From Phylloscopus collybita (lineage: Eukaryota > Chordata > Aves > Passeriformes > Phylloscopidae), in assembly GCA_027886175.1 (NCBI GenBank), contig JAJNNQ010000024.1:33273001-33337000 (forward strand): a stretch of 64,000 bases of DNA, written 5' to 3'. This document shows positions 50,001-59,300 of this stretch, in pieces. Each line of letters opens with the position of its first letter. Position 1 is the stretch's first letter. Both the position numbers and the translations under genes were made by a program. The notes under the pieces are model-generated. The model worked only from the letters and a program-made list of their open reading frames with translations. It had not been told where the DNA came from and made no database searches.

Positions 50001-52877
50001 CTTGGCGTTCACCATGACGTAGAGGTGATCCCGCGGGAAGGCGCTCAGGTCCCTGGAGACGGCATGTAAGCTTATGCTGGGGTAATCCAAGGAGAAGCCA
50101 ACCCCGGAGTTTTCCAGCCAAGACAGGCGACTGATGAGGGAGGAAAAAAAGATGAGGCAAGTTAGAAACTAACAGAGGAATCCACAGTACCTGATTCAAG
50201 CCTGCAGAAAAGCAAAGCAACCCCAAAAAGTGAGTAATTGTGGATAAGGCACTTAGCCCACTCTGCGGGCACACACGGTCCTGGACCTGCCTGAACAGGA
50301 CTTTGCAACAGCATTTACTGATGGCTGAGGTAAAAGACACCTTTACCTAAAGAATGTGAAGCTAAGAACCCTAAACACATCACAGCTTTATCACATTTGC
50401 ACTAAATGCTGAATTTCCCTCCCTGCCTCTCATTTTCTCCTCCCTGCAGATATCTATCATTCCAAAGACAACTACAGAGGTTCCAGAGTGTGATTTGTAA
50501 CTCAAGCTATTAAATGTGGTTTTCCAACACAAAGAGGACTCTGAAAGGCAAGTCAGTGTCGTAATTCCTAGAGGATTCTAGCTCTGATGTGGGTACAGCC
50601 TGTATGTAGAAAAACAGCCAGTTCTGTGATCAGCAGAGCCAGGTTATGGGTATTCCTCCACTCACAACTTATGTGCCATAGACTCTGCTTTCCTCACTTT
50701 CACTGTCATCCCTAACCACAGCAAGAGACAGCACAGGTTGTCACCACCAGGATGCTGCCTCCCTCCTATCAGAACAATCAACATCTTTCTAGACACTGAG
50801 AAATCAAACTCAAACCAGATCTGGGTGCCTGTAATCAATAATGTCACACAGATAACACAAATACTCAGGGCCAGAAAGCAAGACCTCCATCATGTGCAAA
50901 ACTCAGCATTCACAAGTTTTTGTGGTGGGACAAAACCAATGGAAAGGTCACAGAAGACTCCTTGCTTTGGAAAATCTGTCTAAAAGCAAGAGCTCATGCA
51001 GTGGGAGCTAAGAATTTATTTCCTAGCCTCAACTGTCCAGTCCTCAATGTTTACAGCTGCTGGTGGAGAGTCAGTACATGGATCAAGAGTCCCGCTGTGC
51101 TCCTGGATGCCCCGTTCTCCCACAGCACTCCTGCAAACACTGGTGTCTTCTGTTCATCCCAACAAGTGACTCAGGTGAAAGCTCTGTGATGCACTTAAAA
51201 CACGTGGAGAGGAAGCTGGCAGACCTGTAGGTGCCTCACACAAAAGTCTACTGAAAGTCACTTACAAGGAAACTCAACACTACAAGCCCTCTGAACAGAT
51301 ACCCCACGAACAGAAGTCCTGGTAGTTGTAACCAAACTCAACAAAACAGTGAACAAAGCTCCAGAGAGATTCCTCTCCAACACACCACTAACAAGCTCAG
51401 GTGGGGCAAAAGCTCCTCCAACAATATTGGCCATTTCATAAAAGTCTCCTAGTCTGAGGTTTTTAAAAGACAATTCACTCCTCAGTGCACATTTTAAATT
51501 ATGTTTTTGTTCCAACAATGCTCTTCAGTTGCAGAATATATTATGAGTACTTTTCATGGTTAAAGAAAATGACGTTGTTTTAATCATCAACCTGTGTCCC
51601 TGAGCTATACAATGCAGGCAGAATTGAAAGGAGACCATAACGAGCTCAGATAACATCTTCCAGAATAACCAGACTGATTTCTGCCTAGTAAGAACAGTCT
51701 CCACGTGATTAATGCAATATGAAAGACTTCACAGAACCAGAGTAGTTATTAACAGCAGAAACCCAACAGTCCCGTCTGCTCCCCTGTCAAAAGAGGAGAG
51801 CTGCCATGGTTTTAATTATAGAAAGGTTTGGGTTGGAAAAGACCTGAAAGATCATCTAGCTCCAATCCACTACCTTGGGTAGGGACGCCTTCCACTACAC
51901 CAGGTTGCTCAGAGCCCCCAGTCCTGCCTTGAACACTACCAGGGACGGGTATCCACAGCTTCTCTGGGCAGCCTGTGCCAGGGTCTCACCCTGCTCACAG
52001 CACAGAATTTTCTCCTAATAACCAATCTAATGCTCTTTTTCAGTTTGAAGTCACTCCTCCTTGTCCTACCACTACAGTTCCTGTCAAAGAGCCCCTCTCT
52101 GGCTTCCCTGCATGGCCCTTCTGGAACTGGGAGATTGCCATGAGGTCTCCACACAACTTTCTCTTCTCCAGGCTGAACAACCCCAACCTTCTCAGCCTGT
52201 CTTCACAACAGAGGTGCTCCAGTCCCCTTATCAACTTTGTGGTGTCTGTTGGACTTGCTCCAAGATCTCCAGGTCCCTCTTATGTTGGGGATTCCAGAGC
52301 TGGATACAACACTCCAGGTGGGGTCTCACAAAAGGAGTGGGGCAGAATTTCCTCTCTTGCCCAGCTGGCGCCAGGATACAACTGGCTTTCTGGGCTGCAA
52401 GCGCACATTTCTCCACCACGCTGAGTTTTACAGAACGGTTTGGGTGGGAAGGAACAGCTTTCTTACAGCTTTCTCGTTCCAAGCTCCTGCCCTGGGCAGG
52501 GGCACCTCCCACCAGACCAGGCTGCTCCAAGTCCCATCCAGCCCGGCCTTGAATGCCGCAGCCAGCCGGGTCCCTGGCCGTGCTGCTCCCTCTTGCCTGG
52601 CTCAACACGAGCAGGAGCAGCGGGACGTCCCGCAGAGCCTCAGAGCTCTGAGGGCTTTCCCCACATCACGGCCCCTTCACCCGAACCCCCCATCCCGGGC
52701 CCCTCAGGGCCGTTCCGGGCAGCCCCCGAGGGCTCCCGGCCCCGCGCGTCCCCCGCACCTCTCGGCGATGTAGAGGGTGCCGGTGCCCAGGCTGCGCCCC
52801 GCCAGCAGCGCCTCCGTGTCCGGCTGCTGGTGGCGGACGCCGTCGCCCGGCGGCGGAAAGCGCTTGAGGAAGCTCAT
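43982..52877 (-). CDS. CLNS1A: pICln, chloride nucleotide-sensitive channel 1A / methylosome subunit (introns included in span)
   Basis: pICln is an assembly chaperone. In the cytosol it holds Sm proteins and, with PRMT5 and WDR77, presents them for arginine methylation before the SMN complex loads them on snRNA. It was earlier described as a swelling-related chloride-current factor. Six exons (52877-52759, 50130-49994, 47747-47643, 46905-46795, 46348-46175, 44049-43982) join in frame to 237 aa, the length I recall for human. A PH-like fold covers about residues 1-130. Acidic tracts lie at about 95-106 and 137-155. The conserved C-terminal part includes [16 protein letters not shown] and ends FEDAEVDH. 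The start is [10 protein letters not shown], as in human (MSFLKSFPPP). All splice sites are GT-AG. Confidence 0.97.
44050..46174 (-). other. CLNS1A intron 5
   Basis: A 2.1-kb intron. Its first 0.9 kb after the donor is almost entirely one CR1 copy in the sense orientation of the gene. The remainder is AT-rich. Confidence 0.85.
45238..46140 (-). repeat. CR1 LINE, about 0.9 kb, in CLNS1A intron 5
   Basis: This is the reverse complement of a CR1 copy. Its 3' end is at about 45.24 kb (tcatagaaccagagagcag), followed by ttgctcaaagccccatccag, ccaggctgaacaacccc and a cttgctgagggtgccctcg block near 46.1 kb. It is truncated at about 46140, some 35 bases from the exon 5 donor. Confidence 0.92.
46175..46348 (-). 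CDS. CLNS1A: CLNS1A coding exon 5
   Basis: A 174-base exon, phase 1 on both sides. It encodes [20 protein letters not shown], then [14 protein letters not shown] and [17 protein letters not shown], nearly identical to human over this stretch. The donor is G|GTAAGA. Confidence 0.97.
46349..46794 (-). other. CLNS1A intron 4
   Basis: A short 446-base intron ending gtttttgcag. No feature is recognised inside. Confidence 0.85.
46795..46905 (-). CDS. CLNS1A: CLNS1A coding exon 4
   Basis: A 111-base exon encoding [20 protein letters not shown] and the second acidic stretch ([16 protein letters not shown]). The weak donor G|GTTGGT is chosen because it alone keeps frame. The GT four bases downstream (TTG|GTAACA) would lead to a stop in exon 5. 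Confidence 0.93.
46906..47642 (-). other. CLNS1A intron 3
   Basis: A 737-base intron, GTGAGT to tgttcctgcag. No repeat or RNA gene is recognised. Confidence 0.85.
47643..47747 (-). CDS. CLNS1A: CLNS1A coding exon 3
   Basis: A 105-base exon between a tttcttaaag acceptor and a T|GTGAGT donor. It encodes the first acidic stretch ([15 protein letters not shown]) and the conserved block [11 protein letters not shown], residues 86-121 including split codons. Confidence 0.96.
47788..47810. repeat. A23 homopolymer
   Basis: Twenty-three consecutive A on the plus strand. On the CLNS1A transcript strand this is a T-run ending about 40 bases upstream of the exon 3 acceptor. Confidence 0.95.
49421..49437. 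repeat. (AT)n microsatellite
   Basis: About eight AT dinucleotides in CLNS1A intron 2. Confidence 0.9.
49994..50130 (-). CDS. CLNS1A: CLNS1A coding exon 2
   Basis: The atcag acceptor and G|GTGAGG donor bound 137 bases encoding residues 40-85 plus one base. They hold the conserved PH-fold core: [20 protein letters not shown], then SLHAVSRD and [11 protein letters not shown]. Confidence 0.96.
51822..52425 (-). repeat. CR1 LINE fragment in CLNS1A intron 1
   Basis: Antisense CR1. Recognisable blocks are ggtttgggttggaaaagacc, accaggttgctcagagccc, ccaggctgaacaacccc and ccagctggcgccagg. It is 5'-truncated. Confidence 0.9.
52426..52600 (-). repeat. Second CR1 LINE tail fragment
   Basis: A second CR1 3' end in the same orientation starts directly after the first: ggtttgggtgggaaggaaca, then ctgccctgggcaggggcacc and gtcccatccagcccggcctt. 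The repeated tail shows that this is a separate insertion. Confidence 0.85.
52759..52877 (-). CDS. CLNS1A: CLNS1A coding exon 1
   Basis: Encodes residues 1-39 plus two bases ([13 protein letters not shown] to LYIAE), with donor AG|GTGCGG. It lies in a CpG island. An in-frame ATG 30 bases upstream (52907-52905) could add MVEQGGGGGA. The downstream ATG is preferred because it matches the human start. Confidence 0.95.
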
Positions 52878-52955
52878 GGCGCCGCCGCCGCCTCCCTGCT
52901 CCACCATCGCGGCCGCCGGAAGCGGAACGCGCCGCTCTGTGATGCGATTCCGCCC

Positions 52956-53081
52956 GGGACGCGATGTCACCGCCGAGGGACGCGATGTCACCGCCGCGGG
53001 ACGGGATGTCACCGCCGCGGGACGGGGTGTCACCGCCGCGGGACGGGGTGTCACCGCCGCGGGACGCGATGTCACCGCCGC
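52956..53081. repeat. 21-bp minisatellite, six copies
   Basis: Six head-to-tail 21-base units (gggacgcgatgtcaccgccg plus one base) lie about 80 bases upstream of the CLNS1A ATG. Units 1, 2 and 6 carry gcgatg, unit 3 gggatg, and units 4 and 5 ggggtg. Every unit keeps TGTCACCG. Open frames across it show 7-residue repeats, a by-product of the period being a multiple of three. Confidence 0.97.
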
Positions 53082-53194
53082 GCTCCCGTTCCGCGGGGCC
53101 GGGTGGTCCCGCAGCGCTGCGGTCGCGGTGCCGCGAGTGGGGTCCGAGTTAAATCGTCTGTCTCTGGAAAAGAGGAGCAAAGGAGAGCGCTGAG

Positions 53195-53625
53195 GTGGTC
53201 GCTGAGGGCTGGAGCACCTCTGCTGAGGGGACAGGCTGAGAGCTGTTCTCCGAAGAGAAGGCTCCGGGGAGACCTTACAGCCACTTCCAGTTCCTAAAAG
53301 GGGATACAGGAGAGCTGGAGGTGGACTTTGCACAAGGACATGAAAGGATAGGACAAGGGGGAAAGGCTTCAAGTTGACAGGGCAGAGTGAGATTAGATAC
53401 TGAGAAGGAATTCTTCCCTGTGAGGTTGGTGAGGCACTGGCACAGGTTGCCCAGAGAAGGTGTGGGTGCCCCATCCCTGGAAGTGTTCAAGGCCAGGTTG
53501 GATGTGGCTCTGAGCAATCTGGTCTTGTGGAAGGTGTCCCTGTCCATGGCAGGAGGTTTGGAACAAGATGGTTGGAACGTGTCTTTAATGTCCCTTCCAA
53601 CTCAAAACGTTCAAATTCTACAATT
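53195..53625 (+). repeat. CR1 LINE fragment upstream of CLNS1A
   Basis: Sense CR1: ggggacaggctgagagctg, a ggagaccttacagccacttc block, aaggcttcaagttgacagg, gtgccccatccctggaagtg and a terminal ttcaaattctacaa tail. It begins about 115 bases beyond the minisatellite. Confidence 0.9.
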
Positions 53626-53644
53626 GACAGTACCAAGAGCAGTC

Positions 53645-53800
53645 AGAGAACCATTGAATATCCTGAATTGGAAGGGACCCACAATGATCATCAAGTCCAT
53701 CTCCCAGCCCTGCACAGGACACCACAAGAATCACATCTTGTGCTTGAGAGCATTGTCCAAATGCTTTTTGATCTCTGCCGTATCTATTTTCACCTGTAAG
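53645..53800 (-). repeat. CR1 LINE tail of a different subfamily
   Basis: Antisense stretch with cctgaattggaagggaccca, atcatcaagtccatctccc, agccctgcacaggacaccac and gagcattgtccaaatgcttt. This wording differs from the neighbouring copies, so it is a separate insertion of another CR1 subfamily. Confidence 0.8.
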
Positions 53801-53810
53801 TCTCATTGGA

Positions 53811-56340
53811 CAGGTGACAGAGGGAAAGACAAACACAGTGGCTTCTCAATTACCATTACTGGATGCTGGAAGGGGAATTTCTGGTGGGTGACCAACACCC
53901 AATGTCTCATAAATATACACAGAGAAAAAAAAAGAAAATCACAAGTACCTGAATTGCTTAAAGGGTGTCCAGTTGATTTCCCCCAGCAGTGATGAAGGTG
54001 GGGTCAGGCCTGACACTATTGCAGTACCTGGCAAGCAGGGGGTGTCTCAGGAGAGCTCATTGCAGGGACGGGAAGGCTGCCACCCCCTCACGAGCACTGC
54101 CCTGCTTCTTCCCCCAGATTTACACCATTTCTCTTGCTACTGCAGTGAGAAACAGGGATTACATCTCTTGTCAGGGGATGCTTCTGTTAATGCCATCCGT
54201 GAGACAGCATCACTGCAAACATCCCTTCCTTCTCCCTGACTTATGGCAAATGCTCCTGCCATAGCAACATACCAAAAGCCCATGCAAGTTGTTAGCTTGT
54301 TACGCATGCTAACCTTCCCTTTTATCAGTTTAAATTTACTGTTTAGGAGTAATTTACCTACCTGTGTGCAAATGCAGGTTCTCACAAACAAGAACCAATT
54401 ATTAACAAGATTAGGTCTCCATCTTTCCTTTCTCTGGACTTTCCTAGCTAGTCTTGGATAGCAAAGAGCAGAACATAACATGGTTCTCTTAGTCTGAGCT
54501 ATGAACAATGCTTTGGAAAGCTGCTCAACCATGCCTACCCATTTTGGATTTTAATTATGTGAATAAGAATGCAAATAATCGTTAGTCATACAAATAATCA
54601 CCTAGACTGAAATGAAAGCAAATTCCATAATGAAGTGATATTTAAACACTGCTGGAATGGCTTAAAAAAAAAAAAACAACAAAACAACAGAGGCAACAGG
54701 AGATGAGGAAAGGGGAATTTCTCAACCGTCTTCAAGTTTGCCACCCCAGGTGGTCAACTGGAAACAGAAATTTGCAGTTCATCCAAGAACACAGATCAAA
54801 CTATGGCAGCTGGTGGGAAGAGATCCAAATACATGGTAATACCATTCACTACACTTAATGGTTATAAAGGAATGCCACTGTTCATGTCCACCCCCTCTTA
54901 TCTACTGTGGCTGTCATATCAGCCACAGAGTGTTCTCACCACCTTTGCAGTTAACTCCAAATCACACAACTTTAGGTCATTATAAATTAAGATTTCTGAG
55001 TGGTTGTGGTTGAATTACTGCTCTTTGAAGCCGCTGCAATGGAGTAGTACAGTTCATTTCTCCTCCTGCATGCAAATCCGAGTCTTTCTTCCGTGGCATA
55101 CCACTCTTCCAAAAGAAAACAGGAAAAAGGATAGTTTAAGCCCAGGCAGGAAGTTGTTTTGAGGATGACGCATTAAAGGAGAAGAAGAAATCCACATCTT
55201 CCTTATTTACACAATCCAGACACTTCACACCAGAGTACTGAGTGCTGCACCTAAGAGAAGCTTAGAGGGGGAAGGCAGACGTTTCCTCTAAGTTTGAATG
55301 GAACAGAATGGAACCTGAACAGAATGGAACCTGAAAGCTTTTCTTCAGCTGTAAGAGCTTTAAGAAGTGAGTTAGGATCCAGCCTCACACTGACGTCTGA
55401 ACACTGGATGTCCAACAGTGATTTAGTCAACCAGGGCCATGTTCAGAGGCAATGGAGAGCAGCAGGTACCTTCACAGGGATGTCACCTTAGCACAGAAGG
55501 CAGGAGTCACCATCCAGGGGAACTTGTTTTCTCTCCGCAGCACTGCCTGCTATAAAGTGGCCAGTTCAGACTTTGATGCCCAGAATCTATTAAAAATGGA
55601 AATGTAAAGTTTTGGCAGTGGATTTGGAGCCAGAGGATGGATTTCACAGCAATTTCTCATCACTACAGAAACATGCAGCAGTTTGACTGCAGCCACAGAC
55701 ACATTCAAAATAAAAACTGACAGGCTTCAGCAATTCACAGGGAGAAGCCACTCTCTTCTTTGATTTGTTTCTTTCTCCCTGACTTTCTCCTGTTAATGTC
55801 CCAAAATATCATCCATGTCCATTGCCTTTGCCGCATGTCAGAACATCTGCTTCTTCAGTGTGTCTCCGCAGACTTCCATTTCCCCCCCCATTTTTTGCAG
55901 GTTTTACACATCTCAGCCTAAATAAATGAACCTGGCTCCTTGGTCAGGAACACCACATGGACACCTCACGGCTGTCTGCTGGCACAGCTTTCTTGGGTAC
56001 AAGTGCTGACTGCAACATCACTACGAGATGATATAAAAAGTATATAAAAGATGGAACACACAGAGAAAACCATCGTGACCGCAAAAACAAATCCATCAGG
56101 TCTTCCCCACCATCAGCCAGAGCTGCTCAAAGAAAGGAAGGTTTTGTCAGTTGAGCTGCTGTAACAAACCAACATAAAACAGGATTTGCCCATACCCATG
56201 GCAGGCAGTGGCACCATCACAGGCTGGAACAATACACAGCAGCCATTACTCAGTGCTTGTTCTAAAACTAAAAAAGGTATGTGCATGTGTAATGCCCATT
56301 AAAAAGCACTTGTACCTGCAATACACATTATACTTTGTAC
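53811..56340. other. Interval between CLNS1A 5' end and RSF1 3' end
   Basis: About 2.5 kb without recognisable genes or repeats beyond short A-runs (near 53.93 and 54.66 kb). Short frames occur on both strands but none looks coding. Confidence 0.5.
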
Positions 56341-56361
56341 ATCAAGTTATTTCAATTTTTT

Positions 56362-56367
56362 TTTATT
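56362..56367 (-). promoter_or_regulatory. Candidate distal RSF1 poly(A) signal
   Basis: Minus-strand AATAAA in the context tcataataaaaaaa, the leftmost plausible signal of the repeat-free interval. The position is a guess among several AATAAA motifs. Confidence 0.35.
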
Positions 56368-59300
56368 ATGACAATTTACATGTCATATTTATATGAAAGA
56401 AATGACAGTAGATATTATAACAAAACCATTATGAAAGAAAAGTTACACAATTAGGCCTACAAGCTATAAAATGGCTTCAGGCCCAGCTTATACACAAAGA
56501 GTTCTGACCAGACTGTAGTGAGAGACAACGCTGAACAATTCATTAACAAAAATATTGGCACCAGCCTTAACATTTTTTCTTACTTCATTTACAAGGAATA
56601 CAGTATTTAAACAGTTGTGTACTGCAAATCTAAAAACATTAGCTGTTAATAAACTGCAGTTAACCCTTTGAGCACTTTGCCACCATGATTTCCATTTAAA
56701 AAAGTTTTAACGCAGCATGTTTTACATGCACGTGATATTAACCAGTGGGAGGGAAAAGACAGTGAAAGCACCACCCAATTTATGTGCAACAAGAATAACA
56801 CTTCCAGTTTTTTCAAGGTGTCTTCCCCTCTTCCCACACACACAGTGTGTGTCCCCTGGTCCTTTCCCTTTGATATTGTAGCGAGTCGTATTTGAAGAGA
56901 GACTGAAAGAAACAAAGTTCAGGACTCAAAAAATGTAAGGAGAGCTCAGCTTGTGGAACTTCACCACGTTAATTCTTTAGAGAAAGAAAACCAATGGTGC
57001 CAGCTGTGGAGACCATTTTTAAGGAACTCAAGGTGTCTTTGCAAACATACAAACAGCACACGGGAGCAAGACAAAACTGTATTTCATGTAAGCGTATCTT
57101 AAATTTTAAGAGACCTATCTGGCAGGTTTGATCCAGTTCTCAAAAGAATACTGGAGGGTAAGCATCCACGTGGGACACTGAGAATCCCCGATGTTTGTCT
57201 CACGGCCAGGATCTGTGCCTGTATGAGAGCTGCCCTGCGCCCAGGAATGGTAACGTTATGTGTTTGAGCCAGTCCCATCCGTGCCCTGGCGGCAGCAGGA
57301 GCTGTGAAACACGGGCAGGGACTGATTGGCAGCACAGCAGTTTAATGCCAGTTCGGAGGAGGAGCATCCTTTGAGTGAATACAGGGTAGGAATTAGGTAC
57401 TGTACAAGATTTTAGAGTCCACAGAACGAGTACAAAATGGAAAACTAAATAAGGCTTACAGCTTTATGATTTGACTTCCTTTTCTACCACTACCTTGAGT
57501 GGCAGATTAGCATCTATTAAGGACTTTTATCTGTTCTAACTGAGAGTGCACTGGTAACTAGTCTGCCATATATTTTTGCAGAAGGACTTTATCCCTGTAG
57601 AATCACTTATGTTCTGACAGACTGATGCAAGTTCAGTTGTGTGGGACACAGTAAGAGGAACAAACACGAAAGCAAATTGTGTGGACTCTGTCATCCCTGG
57701 AGACAAACACTGTCATAATATTCTATGGACTGATCCTAATTTTTTCTACGTCCACATTGCACTGATGGAGGAACATTATTTATTCCCTCAAGGAAGGAGA
57801 CATCAAGTACATTTTCCAGTTACTTTAAAAATCAGGATGAAAAAAAGGAGGGTATAGGGATGATTCTCCTAAATGGAGACCTTCCTTTGGAAATCCAGCT
57901 TTTAAAGAGCAAGTCACAAGTAGTTTCTAGGCCTGTCCAAGACCTGTCTTGCAAATGGCATGAGTTTGCAAACACACTATTCCATTCCACTTCCCTCCAT
58001 CCATTCCCCATCTCCCCCTGTTACTGGAACAAGCAGGAGTGAGTGACTCTGTCTGCACCTGGGGAACCAGTGAGACTGACTATACACAAAGTGCTGCAAA
58101 GTGCACAAAGTAAACCAGCCGAACCAACAGCGCCACGCCACCGCTCAGCTCTCCTCAGCAACCTTTGGGGTTGTATGGAGCAAACAGCAGATCTGCTGGC
58201 AGGCACATGTGCCCCTCTAACTGCAATGCTGTCCCCTCCCCTGCTCCTCAGCTCAGGTGTGGGGCACCAGCATATACAAGATGATAGTCAAAAACCCAAA
58301 GTTGTAAGACTTGCTTTCAATTGCAGTTGAATCGGAACGCTTTACACCACTGATTCAACTACAAAAATTTACCTACTTTAGAGTGCTTTATTCTTTCCCC
58401 CAGAAGCTCTAAGCAAAGAAAAAACCCAACTGGATAATTTCTGCTGGATTTTTTTACTTTCTGCCTTCCAACATTTTAAGTGAGATACAGTCTCTATGCT
58501 GTTAGGGAAAGGGAGGCAGAAGAGACTGACAGCAAATGTGATCTTGATCCTGTAAATCCTTACTTCAGACAATATCCTAAATGTTTCTATGGAAGTTTTA
58601 AACATTTAAGGACTTACAAAATTCTGCTGCCTTATTTCTAGATTCCCATACCAAATTCAATGCAATTTTTTCCCCAAAGTTACTGTTTTGCTTGAAGATA
58701 CTTGATCTTCTACATATATTTATATATATTAAAAGGATTTTATCTATCCACCAGATCAGAAGCATACATCCAATGTAAATACATACCTAGCGTACACACT
58801 GCACGTCAGAACCACGTTACAAGTCTGTGAATAGTAGTCACTGCACATGTACCAAACCCAATTTTCAAGGCCTATATAAAGCTTTTTTAAATTAGGTGAT
58901 ACAAATCTCTTTGTCAGACCAGTTCTGGAGGCAAGCATTACTGCCATGATTTATTTAAATCACTGTGTACAAAGTGAATTTAAAAAAGCAGATGCTGTAA
59001 AAATTCCTTGTTTGCTTTTCATAAAAGAAGTTTGTAAAAATATGTAATTTGAAATCATTATTTGAAGATTTAGACTAGGGCTTCCAACTGAAGAAAACTG
59101 AAAACCATGTTATAAACACCTGAAAACAGAGGCATAAAATGGAGCCCCTGACAATGAAGGGTTAAAATTATTAAATAGTCGCAGCATCTGAATACCAGTG
59201 TAGTTCAAATAATAGATGTGAAGAAAAAACAGAACAAGTGTACTACTACCATACAATTTTTCTTTTGTGAACATACATCTTTTGCCCTTTGAGCTTTTCA

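Larger units (their letters stand above)
50131..52758 (-). other. CLNS1A intron 1
   Basis: A 2.6-kb intron. Its half nearest the promoter is largely occupied by two CR1 copies (51.82-52.6 kb). Nothing else is recognised. Confidence 0.85.
52680..53130. promoter_or_regulatory. CLNS1A CpG island promoter
   Basis: Dense CpG sequence surrounds exon 1. An ETS-type CCGGAAG core lies at 52916-52922, about 40 bases upstream of the ATG, which is common in TATA-less housekeeping promoters. No TATA box is evident. The minisatellite at 52956-53081 forms the upstream part. Confidence 0.75.

Noticed and set aside
52061..53992. Open frames of 138-285 codons around the CLNS1A promoter, some with seven-residue repeats
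   Set aside because: They are assembled from CR1 fragments, the 21-bp minisatellite and antisense of CLNS1A exon 1.
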